A DNA stretch of 64,000 bases from Rhizobium anhuiense (GTDB lineage: Bacteria > Pseudomonadota > Alphaproteobacteria > Rhizobiales > Rhizobiaceae): assembly GCF_003985145.1 (NCBI RefSeq), contig NZ_ML133524.1, forward strand, positions 62,001 through 126,000, in the 5' to 3' direction. The position numbers were made by a program, and so were the translations under genes. Below, piece by piece: positions 46,619 to 56,729 of the stretch. How positions within the stretch are numbered: position 1 is the first letter of the stretch; every line of letters begins with the position of its first letter. The notes beneath the pieces are model-generated. The model searched no databases. It was not told where the DNA came from and was given only the letters and a program-made list of their open reading frames with translations.

Positions 46619-48289
46619 TCAGACCTTGGTGACGAAGGCGGTGACGACGGGCTTCTTACCCCAGGCGTGATTGGCGGCCGAGCGGATGGCGCGGCGCACG
46701 GCCTCCTGCAGCATGTCGATATCCTTGCGGCGGGCGCGCGGAATGCTTTCGATGGCGCTGACCGCCGCGTCGAACAGCGTATCTTCCATCTCCTCGCCCT
46801 CGTCGTCATAGACCGGCAGGCCGATCGACACGAGATCGGGATCGCCGACGATGTCATAGCGGGCGTCGAGCACGACGTTGACGGCGACATGGCCGACATA
46901 GGAGAGCTTCTTGCGCTCGCCGATGCCCATCTCGTCGAAATCGCCGATCAGCGTGCCGTCCTTATAGATGCGGCCATGCGGCGCTTCGCCGATCACCTCG
47001 ACGGGACCGGGCGCCAGTCGCAGGATATCGCCGTTGCGCACCCGCGGCACGATCGCGATCCCGGATTGCTCGGCCAATTCCTTGTGCGCCGTCAGATGCG
47101 TCGCCTCGCCATGCACCGGCACGACGATCTTCGGCCGCGTCCACTCATACATCCGCTGCAACTCGTTGCGGCGGGGATGGCCGGACACGTGGACCAGCGC
47201 CTCGGTATCGGTGATGATGTGCACGCCCTGCTCGACGAGGCCGTTCTTGATGTCCTGGATCGCCTTCTCGTTGCCGGGAATGGCGCGCGAGGAAAAGACG
47301 ACGATATCGCCTGCCGCAAAGGCCACATTGCGCATCTCGTCGCGGGAGAGCTTGGCAAGGGCTGCCCGCGCCTCGCCCTGGCTGCCGGTCAGGATGACGA
47401 CGACCTTGTCGCGCGGGATATAACCGTATTCCTCCTCGGAGATGAAGGGCTTCACGCCTTCCATCAGGCCGATATCCTGGGCGACATCGACGACGCGCTT
47501 CAGCGAACTGCCGAGCAGCAGCACTTCGCGGCCGGCCGCCTCGGCGGCCTCGGCAACGGTACGGATGCGCCCGACATTCGACGAGAAGGTGGTGATCGCC
47601 ACCCTGCCCTCGGCATTCTCGATGATCTTGCGCAGACTTTCGGACACATCCTTCTCGGAGGGCGAAACACCGTCTCGCAGCGCATTGGTGGAATCGCACA
47701 TCAGCGCCAGCACGCCCTCGTCGCCGAGTTGGCGGAAACGTGTCTCGTCGGTCAGCGGCCCGAGTGAAGGCTCGTGGTCGATCTTCCAGTCGCCGGTATG
47801 GATGACATTGCCGACCGGCGTGCGGATCATCAGCGACATCGGTTCGGGGATCGAATGGTTGACGGCAACGCCTTCGATGCTGAAGGGGCCGACATTGATC
47901 GTATCGCCCGCCTTGAACGGCGTCACCGGCACTTCGCCGATCGTCGCCTTCTCGAAATTGCGCTTGGCTTCGAGCAGACCCGCGGTAAAGCCCGACGCAT
48001 AGACCGGCACATTGAGGCCGGGCCAGAGATCGGCCAGCGCGCCGTAATGGTCTTCATGCGCGTGGGTGATGATGATCGCCTTGAGGTTCTTCCGCTCGCT
48101 GGCGAGGAAGCGGATATCGGGCAGCACGAGGTCGACGCCCGGCAGGTCAGGCCCGGGAAAGGTGACGCCGCAATCGACCATGATCCACTGGCGATGCTCG
48201 GGCGGGCCGTAGCCATAAAGAGCGAGATTCATGCCAATCTCGCCAACGCCGCCCAGAGGCAGGAATACCAGTTCGTCCTGTTTCGCCAT
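46619..48289 (-). CDS. rnj: ribonuclease J
   Basis: A 556-residue metallo-beta-lactamase/beta-CASP nuclease with 5'-3' exonuclease and endonuclease activity. The zinc motif HAHEDH is at residues 76-81. Further motifs are NHSIPEPMSLMI, HTGDWKID and the beta-CASP blocks (CDSTNA, TTFSSNVGRI, VSGHPRRNEL, VPVHGEATHL), with a C-terminal dimerisation region. RNase J co-occurs here with RNase E, as in Sinorhizobium, where it matures rRNA 5' ends. It starts 17 nt after birA. Confidence 0.95.
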   Translation of the reverse strand: MAKQDELVFLPLGGVGEIGMNLALYGYGPPEHRQWIMVDCGVTFPGPDLPGVDLVLPDIRFLASERKNLKAIIITHAHEDHYGALADLWPGLNVPVYASGFTAGLLEAKRNFEKATIGEVPVTPFKAGDTINVGPFSIEGVAVNHSIPEPMSLMIRTPVGNVIHTGDWKIDHEPSLGPLTDETRFRQLGDEGVLALMCDSTNALRDGVSPSEKDVSESLRKIIENAEGRVAITTFSSNVGRIRTVAEAAEAAGREVLLLGSSLKRVVDVAQDIGLMEGVKPFISEEEYGYIPRDKVVVILTGSQGEARAALAKLSRDEMRNVAFAAGDIVVFSSRAIPGNEKAIQDIKNGLVEQGVHIITDTEALVHVSGHPRRNELQRMYEWTRPKIVVPVHGEATHLTAHKELAEQSGIAIVPRVRNGDILRLAPGPVEVIGEAPHGRIYKDGTLIGDFDEMGIGERKKLSYVGHVAVNVVLDARYDIVGDPDLVSIGLPVYDDEGEEMEDTLFDAAVSAIESIPRARRKDIDMLQEAVRRAIRSAANHAWGKKPVVTAFVTKV

Positions 48290-48306
48290 AATTTTCGTTT
48301 GTTCCG

Positions 48307-49071
48307 CTATCCAAAAAACACATCACCGGCGGCAATGGGCACTATCCTGCCAGCGCCGGTATCGAGCATCAACAAGCCATTATCATCAATTCCGGCGAAT
48401 TGTCCGGAAATCGATCGGTCCGGCAAATTCACCGTAATCTTTTCGCCGATGCCGCAGGCGATGGCGCGCCAGAGCGCCGTGATCTCGCAGATGCCGCGGC
48501 CCTCGTCCCATAGATCAAGCACCTCAGCCATTGCGGCGAAGAGATGGGCGAAGAGTTCCTCCGGAGAGGCCGCACTTCCCTGCTGACGCAGGCAGGTGAC
48601 GGGGTAGAGCGGATTATCCGGCATCACCGAGACATTGATGCCGATGCCGACAATCAGCGCGTAACGGCCGTCCGGCAGCCTCTCGCCTTCGACGAGGATG
48701 CCGCAGGTCTTCTTTCGGCCGATAAGAATATCGTTCGGCCATTTGACCTCGAGCGGCTCGGCGCCCGGAGGCAGCACCATGCGGATCGCCTGGTGTACGG
48801 CAACGGCAACGGCCAGCGGCAGAGAACTCAGGCGCTCCATCGGCGCCGGGTCGATCAGCAGAAGCGAAGCGTAGAGATTGCCGCGTTCGGAAACCCAGAG
48901 CCTGCCGCGGCGGCCGCGGCCGCCGGTCTGCCTTTCGGCGGTCACCCAGAGATTGCCGCCGTCGCCCGCCCGGGCCCGGGCGAGGCATTCGCTGTTGGTG
49001 GACGATGTCTCCGACAGAGCCTCGTGCCTGAAATCGCCGAGCGATATCCGGCGCCGCCCGTCGGAAGCCAT
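48307..49071 (-). CDS. birA: biotin--[acetyl-CoA-carboxylase] ligase
   Basis: A 254-residue enzyme that attaches biotin to carboxylase carrier protein. The biotin-adenylate loop GGRGRRGRLW, the KWPNDILIGRKKTCGIL core and the small C-terminal SH3-like domain are present. It lacks the N-terminal helix-turn-helix of E. coli BirA, so it is not expected to act as a repressor. Its ATG overlaps the nuoN stop by one base (TGATG), showing translational coupling to the nuo operon, a conserved rhizobial arrangement. Confidence 0.93.
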   Translation of the reverse strand: MASDGRRRISLGDFRHEALSETSSTNSECLARARAGDGGNLWVTAERQTGGRGRRGRLWVSERGNLYASLLLIDPAPMERLSSLPLAVAVAVHQAIRMVLPPGAEPLEVKWPNDILIGRKKTCGILVEGERLPDGRYALIVGIGINVSVMPDNPLYPVTCLRQQGSAASPEELFAHLFAAMAEVLDLWDEGRGICEITALWRAIACGIGEKITVNLPDRSISGQFAGIDDNGLLMLDTGAGRIVPIAAGDVFFG

Positions 49072-50516
49072 CAAAAGAGCGTCGCGGCGGCAAGCTCTGC
49101 CGCGCCACCGATCGGACCGCCGATGAGGACATAGACGGTGACGAACAGGCCGGAGAGACCGAAGACCAGACGCAGCGCACCGGAGACACGGGCGAATTCG
49201 CCAGTCGCTTCATCGAACCACATCAGCTTGATGACCCGCAGATAGTAGTACGCGCCGACGACCGAGGCGAGAACGCCGATGATGGCAAGCGCATAGAGCT
49301 TGGCTTCGATGGCGGCGACGAAGACGAAGTACTTGGCGAAGAAGCCGGCGAGCGGCGGGATGCCGGCGAGCGAGAACATCAGCGCCGTCAGCACCACGGC
49401 CATGAACGGGTTCGTTGTGGAAAGGCCGGCGAGATCGTCGACATTCTCGACGACGGTGCCGTCCTTGCGGCGCATCGACATGATGATCGCGAAGGTGCCG
49501 AGCGTCATGACCATGTAGATGACCATGTAAAGCATGACACCGGTGACGCCGGTCTGGTTGCCGGCGGCAAGGCCGACCAGCGCATAACCCATGTGACCGA
49601 TCGAGGAATAGGCCATCAGTCGCTTGATGTTCTTCTGGCCGATGGCGGCAAACGAGCCGAGCAGCATCGAGGCGATCGAGATGAAGACGACGACCTGCTG
49701 CCAGTCCGCCAGAACCGGCTGGAAGGCGGTGATGACGATACGGGTCATCATCGCCATGGCGGCAACCTTGGGGGCTGCGGCAAGGAAGGCGGTCACCGGC
49801 GTCGGCGCGCCTTCATACACGTCGGGCGTCCACATGTGGAAGGGAACGGCCGAAATCTTGAAGGCGATGCCGGCGAGGATGAAGACCAGGCCGAAGATGA
49901 GGCCGAGCGAACGCGCACCCTCGACCGACAGCGCCTGGGCGATCTCGGAGAAGTGGGTGTGGCCGGTGAAGCCATAGACCAGCGACATGCCGTAGAGCAG
50001 CATGCCGGAGGACAGCGCGCCGAGGACGAAATATTTCAGCCCTGCTTCGGTCGACTTCAGGCTGTCACGGTTGATCGCGGCGACGACATAAAGCGCCAGC
50101 GACTGCAGTTCCAGCGCCAGATAGAGCGAGATCAGGTCGTTGGCCGAGATCATCAGCAGGATGCCGAGGGTCGCAAGCACCAGCAGGACCGGGAACTCGA
50201 ACTTGTCGAGCTGGTTCTCGCGGGCGTGACCGATCGTCATGAACAGAGCCACCAGCGAACCGATCAGCGCCACCAGCTTCATGAAGCGGGAGAAGCCGTC
50301 GGCCATGTAGACGCCGCCATAAGCAAGGCCTTCTGCGGGCACGAAGAGCAGCCACAGGCCCGAGGCCAGGAGCAGGACGATGGCGAGGCCGGTGACGACA
50401 AGGCCCGACCGCTCGCCTGAGAAGACGCCGACCATCAACAGGACAAGGGCGCCGACCGCGAGGATGAGCTCCGGCGCGGAAAGATGCAGACTGAGGAGAA
50501 TTGTTTCAGCGGTCAT
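49071..50516 (-). CDS. nuoN: NADH-quinone oxidoreductase subunit N
   Basis: A 481-residue antiporter-like membrane subunit of complex I with about 14 helices. Family landmarks include [11 protein letters not shown] with the key Glu, [16 protein letters not shown] and [15 protein letters not shown], with buried Lys residues in [21 protein letters not shown] 50516 is used rather than a TTG two codons upstream. It is the last nuo gene and is coupled to birA. Confidence 0.96.
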   Translation of the reverse strand: MTAETILLSLHLSAPELILAVGALVLLMVGVFSGERSGLVVTGLAIVLLLASGLWLLFVPAEGLAYGGVYMADGFSRFMKLVALIGSLVALFMTIGHARENQLDKFEFPVLLVLATLGILLMISANDLISLYLALELQSLALYVVAAINRDSLKSTEAGLKYFVLGALSSGMLLYGMSLVYGFTGHTHFSEIAQALSVEGARSLGLIFGLVFILAGIAFKISAVPFHMWTPDVYEGAPTPVTAFLAAAPKVAAMAMMTRIVITAFQPVLADWQQVVVFISIASMLLGSFAAIGQKNIKRLMAYSSIGHMGYALVGLAAGNQTGVTGVMLYMVIYMVMTLGTFAIIMSMRRKDGTVVENVDDLAGLSTTNPFMAVVLTALMFSLAGIPPLAGFFAKYFVFVAAIEAKLYALAIIGVLASVVGAYYYLRVIKLMWFDEATGEFARVSGALRLVFGLSGLFVTVYVLIGGPIGGAAELAAATLF

Positions 50517-50534
50517 GTCCAATAAGTCCCGTCA

Positions 50535-52046
50535 TCATTTCATAGACAGCGCAACATTCTGCGCTGCGTGCACGGCGGCCGTGTAGTTGTTGACCAGCAG
50601 ATCCACCGAGGCGGCCGTCGCATCGAAGACCGGAGCCGGGTAAACGCCGAAGAAGATGGTCAGCGCGACCAGCGGGTAAAGGATCAGTTGCTCACGCGGC
50701 GACAGATCGAGCAGCGCCTTCAGCTTCTCCTTCTCCAGCGCGCCGAAGATCACCCGGCGATAAAGCCAGAGCGCGTAGGCAGCCGAGAGGATGACGCCGG
50801 TGGCGGCAAAGAGCGCGACCCAGGTGTTGACCCGGAAGACGCCCATCAGCGTCAGGAATTCGCCGATGAAGCCCGACGTGCCGGGAAGCCCGACATTGGC
50901 CATGGTGAAGACCATCATCGCGACGGCATATTTCGGCATGTTGTTGACGAGGCCGCCATAGGCGTTGATCTCGCGGGTGTGGGTGCGGTCGTAGACGACG
51001 CCGACGCAGAGGAAGAGCGCGCCGGAGACGATGCCGTGCGACAGCATCTGGAAGATCGAGCCCTGAACGCCCTGCATGTTGGCCGCAAAGATGCCCATGG
51101 TCACGTAGCCCATATGGGCCACGGAGGAATAGGCGATCAGCTTCTTGATGTCGTCCTGCATCATCGCCACCAGCGAGGTATAGATGATGGCAATCACCGA
51201 CATGGCGAAGACGAGCGGCGCGAAATAATCGGAGGCGACCGGGAACATGCCGAGCGAGAAGCGGATAAGACCGTAGCCGCCGAGCTTCAGGAGCACGCCG
51301 GCCAGGATCACCGAGCCTGCCGTCGGTGCCTGAACGTGGGCATCGGGAAGCCAGGTATGGACCGGCCACATCGGCATCTTCACCGCGAAGGAGGCGAAGA
51401 AGGCAAGCCATAACCAGGTCTGCAGCGCCGGCGGGAACTTGTAGGCGAGCAGCGCGGTGATGTCGGTCGTGCCGGCCTGCCAATACATCGCCATGATGGC
51501 GAGCAGCATCAGCACCGAGCCGAGCAGCGTATAGAGGAAGAACTTGTAGCTCGCATAGACGCGGTCCTTGCCGCCCCACACGCCGATGATCAGGAACATC
51601 GGAATGAGGCCCGCTTCGAAGAAGACGTAGAACAGCACGATATCGAGCGAGACGAAGACGCCGACCATCATCGTTTCCAGGATGAGGAAGGCGATCATAT
51701 ATTCCTTCAGGCGCTTCTCGATCGAGAGCCAGCTCGCCAGCACGCAGAAGGGCATGAGGAAGGTCGACAGGATGACGAACAGCATCGAGATGCCGTCGAC
51801 GCCGACGTGGTAGCCGATGCCGGTGCCGAGCCAGTTATGCTTCTCGACCATCTGGAAGCCCGGATTAGCATTGTCGAAGCCGGTCCAGATCAAGAGCGAG
51901 ACGACGAAGGTGAAGACGGTGGTGATGAGCGAGATCCACAGCACGTTCTTCCGGCCGGTTTCGCTCTCGCCGTTCATCAATAGCAGGAGCACCACGCCGA
52001 CGAGCGGCAGGAAGGTGACCGTTGAAAGAATAGGCCAATCGGTCAT
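50535..52046 (-). CDS. nuoM: NADH-quinone oxidoreductase subunit M
   Basis: A 503-residue antiporter-like proton-pumping subunit. [19 protein letters not shown] carries the conserved Glu, and [20 protein letters not shown] and [14 protein letters not shown] are typical of NuoM/ND4. The start overlaps the nuoL stop by one base (TGATG); nuoN follows 18 nt after the stop. Confidence 0.97.
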   Translation of the reverse strand: MTDWPILSTVTFLPLVGVVLLLLMNGESETGRKNVLWISLITTVFTFVVSLLIWTGFDNANPGFQMVEKHNWLGTGIGYHVGVDGISMLFVILSTFLMPFCVLASWLSIEKRLKEYMIAFLILETMMVGVFVSLDIVLFYVFFEAGLIPMFLIIGVWGGKDRVYASYKFFLYTLLGSVLMLLAIMAMYWQAGTTDITALLAYKFPPALQTWLWLAFFASFAVKMPMWPVHTWLPDAHVQAPTAGSVILAGVLLKLGGYGLIRFSLGMFPVASDYFAPLVFAMSVIAIIYTSLVAMMQDDIKKLIAYSSVAHMGYVTMGIFAANMQGVQGSIFQMLSHGIVSGALFLCVGVVYDRTHTREINAYGGLVNNMPKYAVAMMVFTMANVGLPGTSGFIGEFLTLMGVFRVNTWVALFAATGVILSAAYALWLYRRVIFGALEKEKLKALLDLSPREQLILYPLVALTIFFGVYPAPVFDATAASVDLLVNNYTAAVHAAQNVALSMK

Positions 52047-54046
52047 CAGAAGGAACTCCCGAGCATCATCCAGGTAACGAGCGCCGCAATGCCGATCAGC
52101 ATGGCGAAGGCGTAGTGATAGAGGTAACCGGTCTGCAGGCGGACGACGCGATCGGTGACGGCGACGACGCGGGCGGCGACGCCGTTCGGGCCGTAGGTGT
52201 CGATGACACCGACATCACCCTTCTTCCACAGGAAGCGGCCGAGCGCCTTGGCGGTGCGGACGAAGAGGAAGTCGTAGAGCTCGTCGAAATACCACTTGTT
52301 GAGCAGGAACTGGTAAAGCACGCGGTGCTGCTTGGCGAGGACGCGCGGCGTCTGCGGCGAGCGGATATACATGTACCACGCGGTGACGAAGCCGAGCACC
52401 ATGGCGATGAAGGGGCTCAAGCCCACCAGCGCCGGCACATGGTGGAACTCTTCGACCAGTTCGTTCTCGGCGCCGGTAAAGAGCGCGCCCTTCCAGAACT
52501 CGGCATATTCCTCACCGTAGAACCGGCCTTCGAAGAAGTAGCCCGCAAGCACCGCGCCGATCGCCAGCAGATAGAGCGGCACCAGCATGACCTGCGGCGA
52601 CTCGTGGACGTGATGCATGACCTCGTGCGAGGCGCGCGGCTTGCCGAAGAAGGTCATGAAGATCAGGCGCCAGGAATAGAAGCTCGTAAACAGAGCCGCG
52701 ATGACCAGCAGCGAGAAGGCAAAGCCCGAGACCGGCGAATGCGATGCATAGGTCGCCTCGATGATCACGTCCTTGGAGAAGAAGCCGGCAAGGCCGACCG
52801 GCGTGAAGGGAATACCGACGCCGGTGATCGCCAGCGTGCCGATGAACATCATCCAGAACGTCACCTTTATGTGCGGATACAGGCCGCCCATGTAGCGCAT
52901 GTCCTGTTCGCCATCCACGGCATGGATGACCGAGCCGGCGCAGAGGAAGAGCAGCGCCTTGAAGAAGGCGTGGGTGAAGAGATGGAAGATCGCCGCGCCA
53001 TAGGCCCCTACCCCGAGCGCCACGAACATGTAGCCGAGCTGCGAGCAGGTGGAATAGGCGATGACGCGCTTGATGTCGTTTTGCACCAGGCCCACGGTCG
53101 CCGCGAAGAAGGCGGTGATCGCGCCGATCACGGTGACGACGACAAGCGCATCCGGTGACAGTTCGAACAGCGGCGACATGCGGGCGACGAGAAAGACGCC
53201 GGCGGTGACCATGGTGGCGGCATGGATGAGGGCCGAGACCGGGGTCGGGCCTTCCATGGCGTCCGGCAGCCAGGTGTGCAGCAGGAACTGCGCCGACTTG
53301 CCCATCGCGCCCATGAACAGCAGCAGGCAGATGCCGGTCAGCGCATGCGCCTTGTCGAGCTGCATGCCGAACAGGTTGAGGATCACCTCGCCCGCCTCGC
53401 CGCCGCCTTCATGCGGGGCGAAGTTCGAGGCATTGGCGAAGATCGTGTCGAAGTTGATCGAGCCGAACAGCACGAAGACGCCGGCAATGCCGAGCACGAA
53501 GCCGAAGTCGCCGACGCGGTTGACGATGAAGGCCTTCATCGCCGCGGCCGTCGCCGACGGCTTCTTGAACCAGAAGCCGATCAGCAGATAGGAGGCGAGA
53601 CCGACGCCTTCCCAGCCGAAGAACATCTGGGCAAGGTTGTCTGCCGTCACCAGCATCAGCATGGCGAAGGTGAAGAGCGAGAGATAGGCGAAGAAGCGCG
53701 GACGGTGCGGATCGGTGTGCATGTAACCGATCGAATAGACATGCACCAGCGTCGAGACCGTGTTGACGACGATCAGCATGACCGAGGTCAGCGTATCCAC
53801 GCGCAGCGACCAGGAGACGTCGATGCCGCCGGACTGGATCCAGCGCAGCACCTCGACCTTGATCGGGCCGCCTTCGGCATGACCCATGCCGACGGTGAAG
53901 AAGACGAACCAGGACAGGATGGCGGCGATGATCATCAGGCCGCTGGTGACATATTCCGAAGCCTTGGCGCCGATGGCGCGGCCGAAGAGGCCGGCGACGA
54001 TCGCACCGATCAAGGGAAGAAAGACGATAGCCTTATAGAGGAACAT
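52046..54046 (-). CDS. nuoL: NADH-quinone oxidoreductase subunit L
   Basis: A 666-residue largest antiporter-like subunit, including the long amphipathic lateral helix at the C-terminus. [38 protein letters not shown] (split across the quinone-side helix) and [11 protein letters not shown] are diagnostic. It lies 7 nt after nuoK. Confidence 0.97.
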   Translation of the reverse strand: MFLYKAIVFLPLIGAIVAGLFGRAIGAKASEYVTSGLMIIAAILSWFVFFTVGMGHAEGGPIKVEVLRWIQSGGIDVSWSLRVDTLTSVMLIVVNTVSTLVHVYSIGYMHTDPHRPRFFAYLSLFTFAMLMLVTADNLAQMFFGWEGVGLASYLLIGFWFKKPSATAAAMKAFIVNRVGDFGFVLGIAGVFVLFGSINFDTIFANASNFAPHEGGGEAGEVILNLFGMQLDKAHALTGICLLLFMGAMGKSAQFLLHTWLPDAMEGPTPVSALIHAATMVTAGVFLVARMSPLFELSPDALVVVTVIGAITAFFAATVGLVQNDIKRVIAYSTCSQLGYMFVALGVGAYGAAIFHLFTHAFFKALLFLCAGSVIHAVDGEQDMRYMGGLYPHIKVTFWMMFIGTLAITGVGIPFTPVGLAGFFSKDVIIEATYASHSPVSGFAFSLLVIAALFTSFYSWRLIFMTFFGKPRASHEVMHHVHESPQVMLVPLYLLAIGAVLAGYFFEGRFYGEEYAEFWKGALFTGAENELVEEFHHVPALVGLSPFIAMVLGFVTAWYMYIRSPQTPRVLAKQHRVLYQFLLNKWYFDELYDFLFVRTAKALGRFLWKKGDVGVIDTYGPNGVAARVVAVTDRVVRLQTGYLYHYAFAMLIGIAALVTWMMLGSSF

Positions 54047-54053
54047 GAGCCAC

Positions 54054-54362
54054 TCAGCCCTTCATCATATTGACGTCTTCGACCGCGATCGAGCCGCGGT
54101 TGCGGTAGAAGACAACGAGAATTGCAAGACCGATCGCCGCTTCGGCTGCCGCGACCGTCAGGATGAACAGCGCGAAGACCTGGCCGACGATGTCGTTCAG
54201 GAAGGAGGAGAAGGCGACCATGTTGATGTTGACGGAAAGCAGGATCAGTTCGATCGACATCAGGATGACGATGACGTTCTTCCGGTTGAGGAAGATGCCG
54301 AAGACGCCGAGCGTGAAGAGGATGGCGCTGACCGTCAGGTAGTGGGAAAGTCCGATGACCAT
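54054..54362 (-). CDS. nuoK: NADH-quinone oxidoreductase subunit K
   Basis: A 102-residue protein with three membrane helices and the two conserved buried Glu residues ([23 protein letters not shown]) of the proton path. The length is exact for NuoK. It follows nuoJ by 23 nt. Confidence 0.96.
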   Translation of the reverse strand: MVIGLSHYLTVSAILFTLGVFGIFLNRKNVIVILMSIELILLSVNINMVAFSSFLNDIVGQVFALFILTVAAAEAAIGLAILVVFYRNRGSIAVEDVNMMKG

Positions 54363-54385
54363 GTTCTTTGTTCCTTGACCTGCCT

Positions 54386-55000
54386 TTAGACGCCCTGCCC
54401 GGGCTTGACCGACACCACCTCGACGGCGGTGGCGGGCGTGCGGGCAACCTGCCTGGGGATATTCTGCCGCTTGATGTTGGTGCGGTGCCTGAGCGTCAGC
54501 ACGATCGCGCCGATCATGGCCACCAGCAGCACCAGACCGGCGATCTGGAAGAAATAGACGTAGTTGGTGTAGAGCACGTCGCCGAGGGCGGCCGTATTGG
54601 TGCGCTCCGTCAGCGCCGGGATCGGCATGGCGACCGATTTGGCGATCTCAGGCGAGATGACGCTGCCGCCGATGACGACGATCAGCTCGGCCGCCAGGAT
54701 CACCCCGATCAGCCCGCCGATCGGCGCATATTCGAGAACGCCGGCCCTCAGTTCGGTGAAGTCGATATCGAGCATCATCACCACGAAGAGGAAGAGCACG
54801 GCGACGGCGCCGACATAGACGACCAGCAGGATCATCGCCAGGAATTCGGCACCGAGCAGCAGGAAGAGGCCGGCCGCGTTGAAGAACACCAGGATCAGGA
54901 ACAGAACCGAGTGAACCGGGTTCTTCGCCCAGATGACCATGAACGCCGACGCCACCGCGACAAAGGCGAAAAGATAGAAAAATAGAGCCTGCAGACCCAT
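54386..55000 (-). CDS. nuoJ: NADH-quinone oxidoreductase subunit J
   Basis: A 204-residue protein with five membrane helices. The pi-bulge helix contains [19 protein letters not shown], the part of NuoJ known to rotate during turnover. AAGG lies before the ATG. It is separated from nuoI by 141 bp with no gene in the gap. Confidence 0.95.
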   Translation of the reverse strand: MGLQALFFYLFAFVAVASAFMVIWAKNPVHSVLFLILVFFNAAGLFLLLGAEFLAMILLVVYVGAVAVLFLFVVMMLDIDFTELRAGVLEYAPIGGLIGVILAAELIVVIGGSVISPEIAKSVAMPIPALTERTNTAALGDVLYTNYVYFFQIAGLVLLVAMIGAIVLTLRHRTNIKRQNIPRQVARTPATAVEVVSVKPGQGV

Positions 55001-55141
55001 GTTGGTGCCTTTTTCATCTTCCCCCGGGCAGCCGGGAGTTTCCCTGCCCGATAGAGCTTTGCGCGGCGCGAACCGTCAAAGCTCCTGTGCATATTGACCG
55101 CGATCGGAGCAACTGCTCCATCGCGGCATTTCAAATCTCAA

Positions 55142-55633
55142 TCAGCGGTACGGCGAGTCGATCGCGATGTTGCGGGCGATTTCGCGCTCCCACCGGTCTC
55201 CGTTGTCCAAAAGCCGCGCCTTGTCGAAATAAAGCTCTTCGCGGGTTTCCGTCGCAAATTCGAAATTCGGGCCTTCGACGATCGCGTCGACCGGGCAGGC
55301 TTCCTGGCAGAAGCCGCAATAGATGCACTTCACCATGTCGATGTCGTAACGCACCGTGCGGCGCGTGCCGTCATTGCGGCGGGGACCCGCCTCGATGGTG
55401 ATCGCCTGGGCAGGACAGATCGCCTCGCAGAGCTTGCAGGCGATGCAGCGTTCCTCGCCGTTGGGATAACGGCGCAGCGCATGCTCGCCGCGGAAACGCG
55501 GGGAGACCGGACCCTTTTCGAAGGGATAGTTGATCGTCGCCTTCTGGCGGAAGAAATAGCGCATCGACAAGAAGAACGCGCCGACGAATTCCTTGAGAAA
55601 CAGCGAGCTGATGGAGCCGGACAAGCTTGCCAT
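55142..55633 (-). CDS. nuoI: NADH-quinone oxidoreductase subunit I
   Basis: A 163-residue 2x[4Fe-4S] ferredoxin-like subunit (clusters N6a and N6b). The two motifs are [15 protein letters not shown] and [18 protein letters not shown] 55633 is chosen over a TTG two codons upstream because GGAGG lies 7 nt before it. Confidence 0.96.
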   Translation of the reverse strand: MASLSGSISSLFLKEFVGAFFLSMRYFFRQKATINYPFEKGPVSPRFRGEHALRRYPNGEERCIACKLCEAICPAQAITIEAGPRRNDGTRRTVRYDIDMVKCIYCGFCQEACPVDAIVEGPNFEFATETREELYFDKARLLDNGDRWEREIARNIAIDSPYR

Positions 55634-55673
55634 CTTCAACCTCCAATTTTGCCGGAAACGAGAGCGGACATGA

Positions 55674-56717
55674 TCATGCCCAACCCGTCAGTTTCAGCAC
55701 GAATGCAACGATGACGACCATGGCGAGCGACAGCGGCAGGAAGACCTTCCAGCCGAGGCGCATGAGCTGGTCGTAGCGGTAACGCGGTACGAAAGCCTTG
55801 ACCATCGCGAACATGAAGAACACGAAGCAGGCCTTCAGCATGAACCAGATGATGCCCGGCACCCAATTGATGAGCCAGAAATCGACCGGCGGCAGCCAGC
55901 CGCCAAGGAAAAGGATGGTCGTCAGCGAGCACATCAGGACGACGGCGGCATATTCGCCGAGCATGAACATCATGTATGGCGAGGAGCCGTATTCGACCAT
56001 GAAGCCGGCGACGAGTTCCGATTCGGCTTCCGGAAGGTCGAAGGGCGGACGGTTCGTCTCGGCGAGCGCCGAAATGAAGAAGATGATGAACATCGGGAAG
56101 AGCGACAGCCAGTGCCAGTCGAGGAACGACGACGGCAGGCCGAGCATGGTGCCGAGGCCGGTATGCTGGGCATTGACGATATCGGTCAGGTTCAGCGAGC
56201 CGACGCAGAGAAGCACGGTGACGATGACGAAGCCGATCGAGACTTCATAGGAGACCATCTGTGCCGCCGAGCGCAGCGCGCCGAGGAAGGGATACTTCGA
56301 GTTCGAAGCCCAGCCGCCCATGATGATGCCGTAGACCTCGAGCGAGGAGATGGCGAAAATATAGAGGATGCCGACATTGATGTTGGCGATCACCCATCCG
56401 TCGGCCAGCGGCACCACCGCCCAGGTGGACAGCGCCAGAAGCACCGTCACCAGCGGGGCCAGCAGGAACACCGCCTTGTTGGCGCCGGCCGGAATGATCG
56501 GCTCCTTGAAGACGAACTTCAGAAGGTCGGCGAAGGACTGGAACAGGCCGAAAGGACCGACGACGTTCGGGCCGCGGCGCAGCTGCACGGCCGCCCAGAT
56601 CTTGCGGTCGGCGAGCAGCACATAGGCGATGAAGACGAGCAGGCAGACCAGAAGCAGCAGCGACTGACCGATCATGATGATCGCCGGCCAGACATAGGTC
56701 GAAAAGAAAGAATCCAT
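55674..56717 (-). CDS. nuoH: NADH-quinone oxidoreductase subunit H
   Basis: A 347-residue membrane subunit forming the quinone chamber, with eight to nine helices. The matrix-side loops are [20 protein letters not shown] and [20 protein letters not shown], the most conserved segments of NuoH/ND1. It lies 12 nt after nuoG. Confidence 0.97.
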   Translation of the reverse strand: MDSFFSTYVWPAIIMIGQSLLLLVCLLVFIAYVLLADRKIWAAVQLRRGPNVVGPFGLFQSFADLLKFVFKEPIIPAGANKAVFLLAPLVTVLLALSTWAVVPLADGWVIANINVGILYIFAISSLEVYGIIMGGWASNSKYPFLGALRSAAQMVSYEVSIGFVIVTVLLCVGSLNLTDIVNAQHTGLGTMLGLPSSFLDWHWLSLFPMFIIFFISALAETNRPPFDLPEAESELVAGFMVEYGSSPYMMFMLGEYAAVVLMCSLTTILFLGGWLPPVDFWLINWVPGIIWFMLKACFVFFMFAMVKAFVPRYRYDQLMRLGWKVFLPLSLAMVVIVAFVLKLTGWA

Positions 56718-56729
56718 AGTCCCCTGCCC

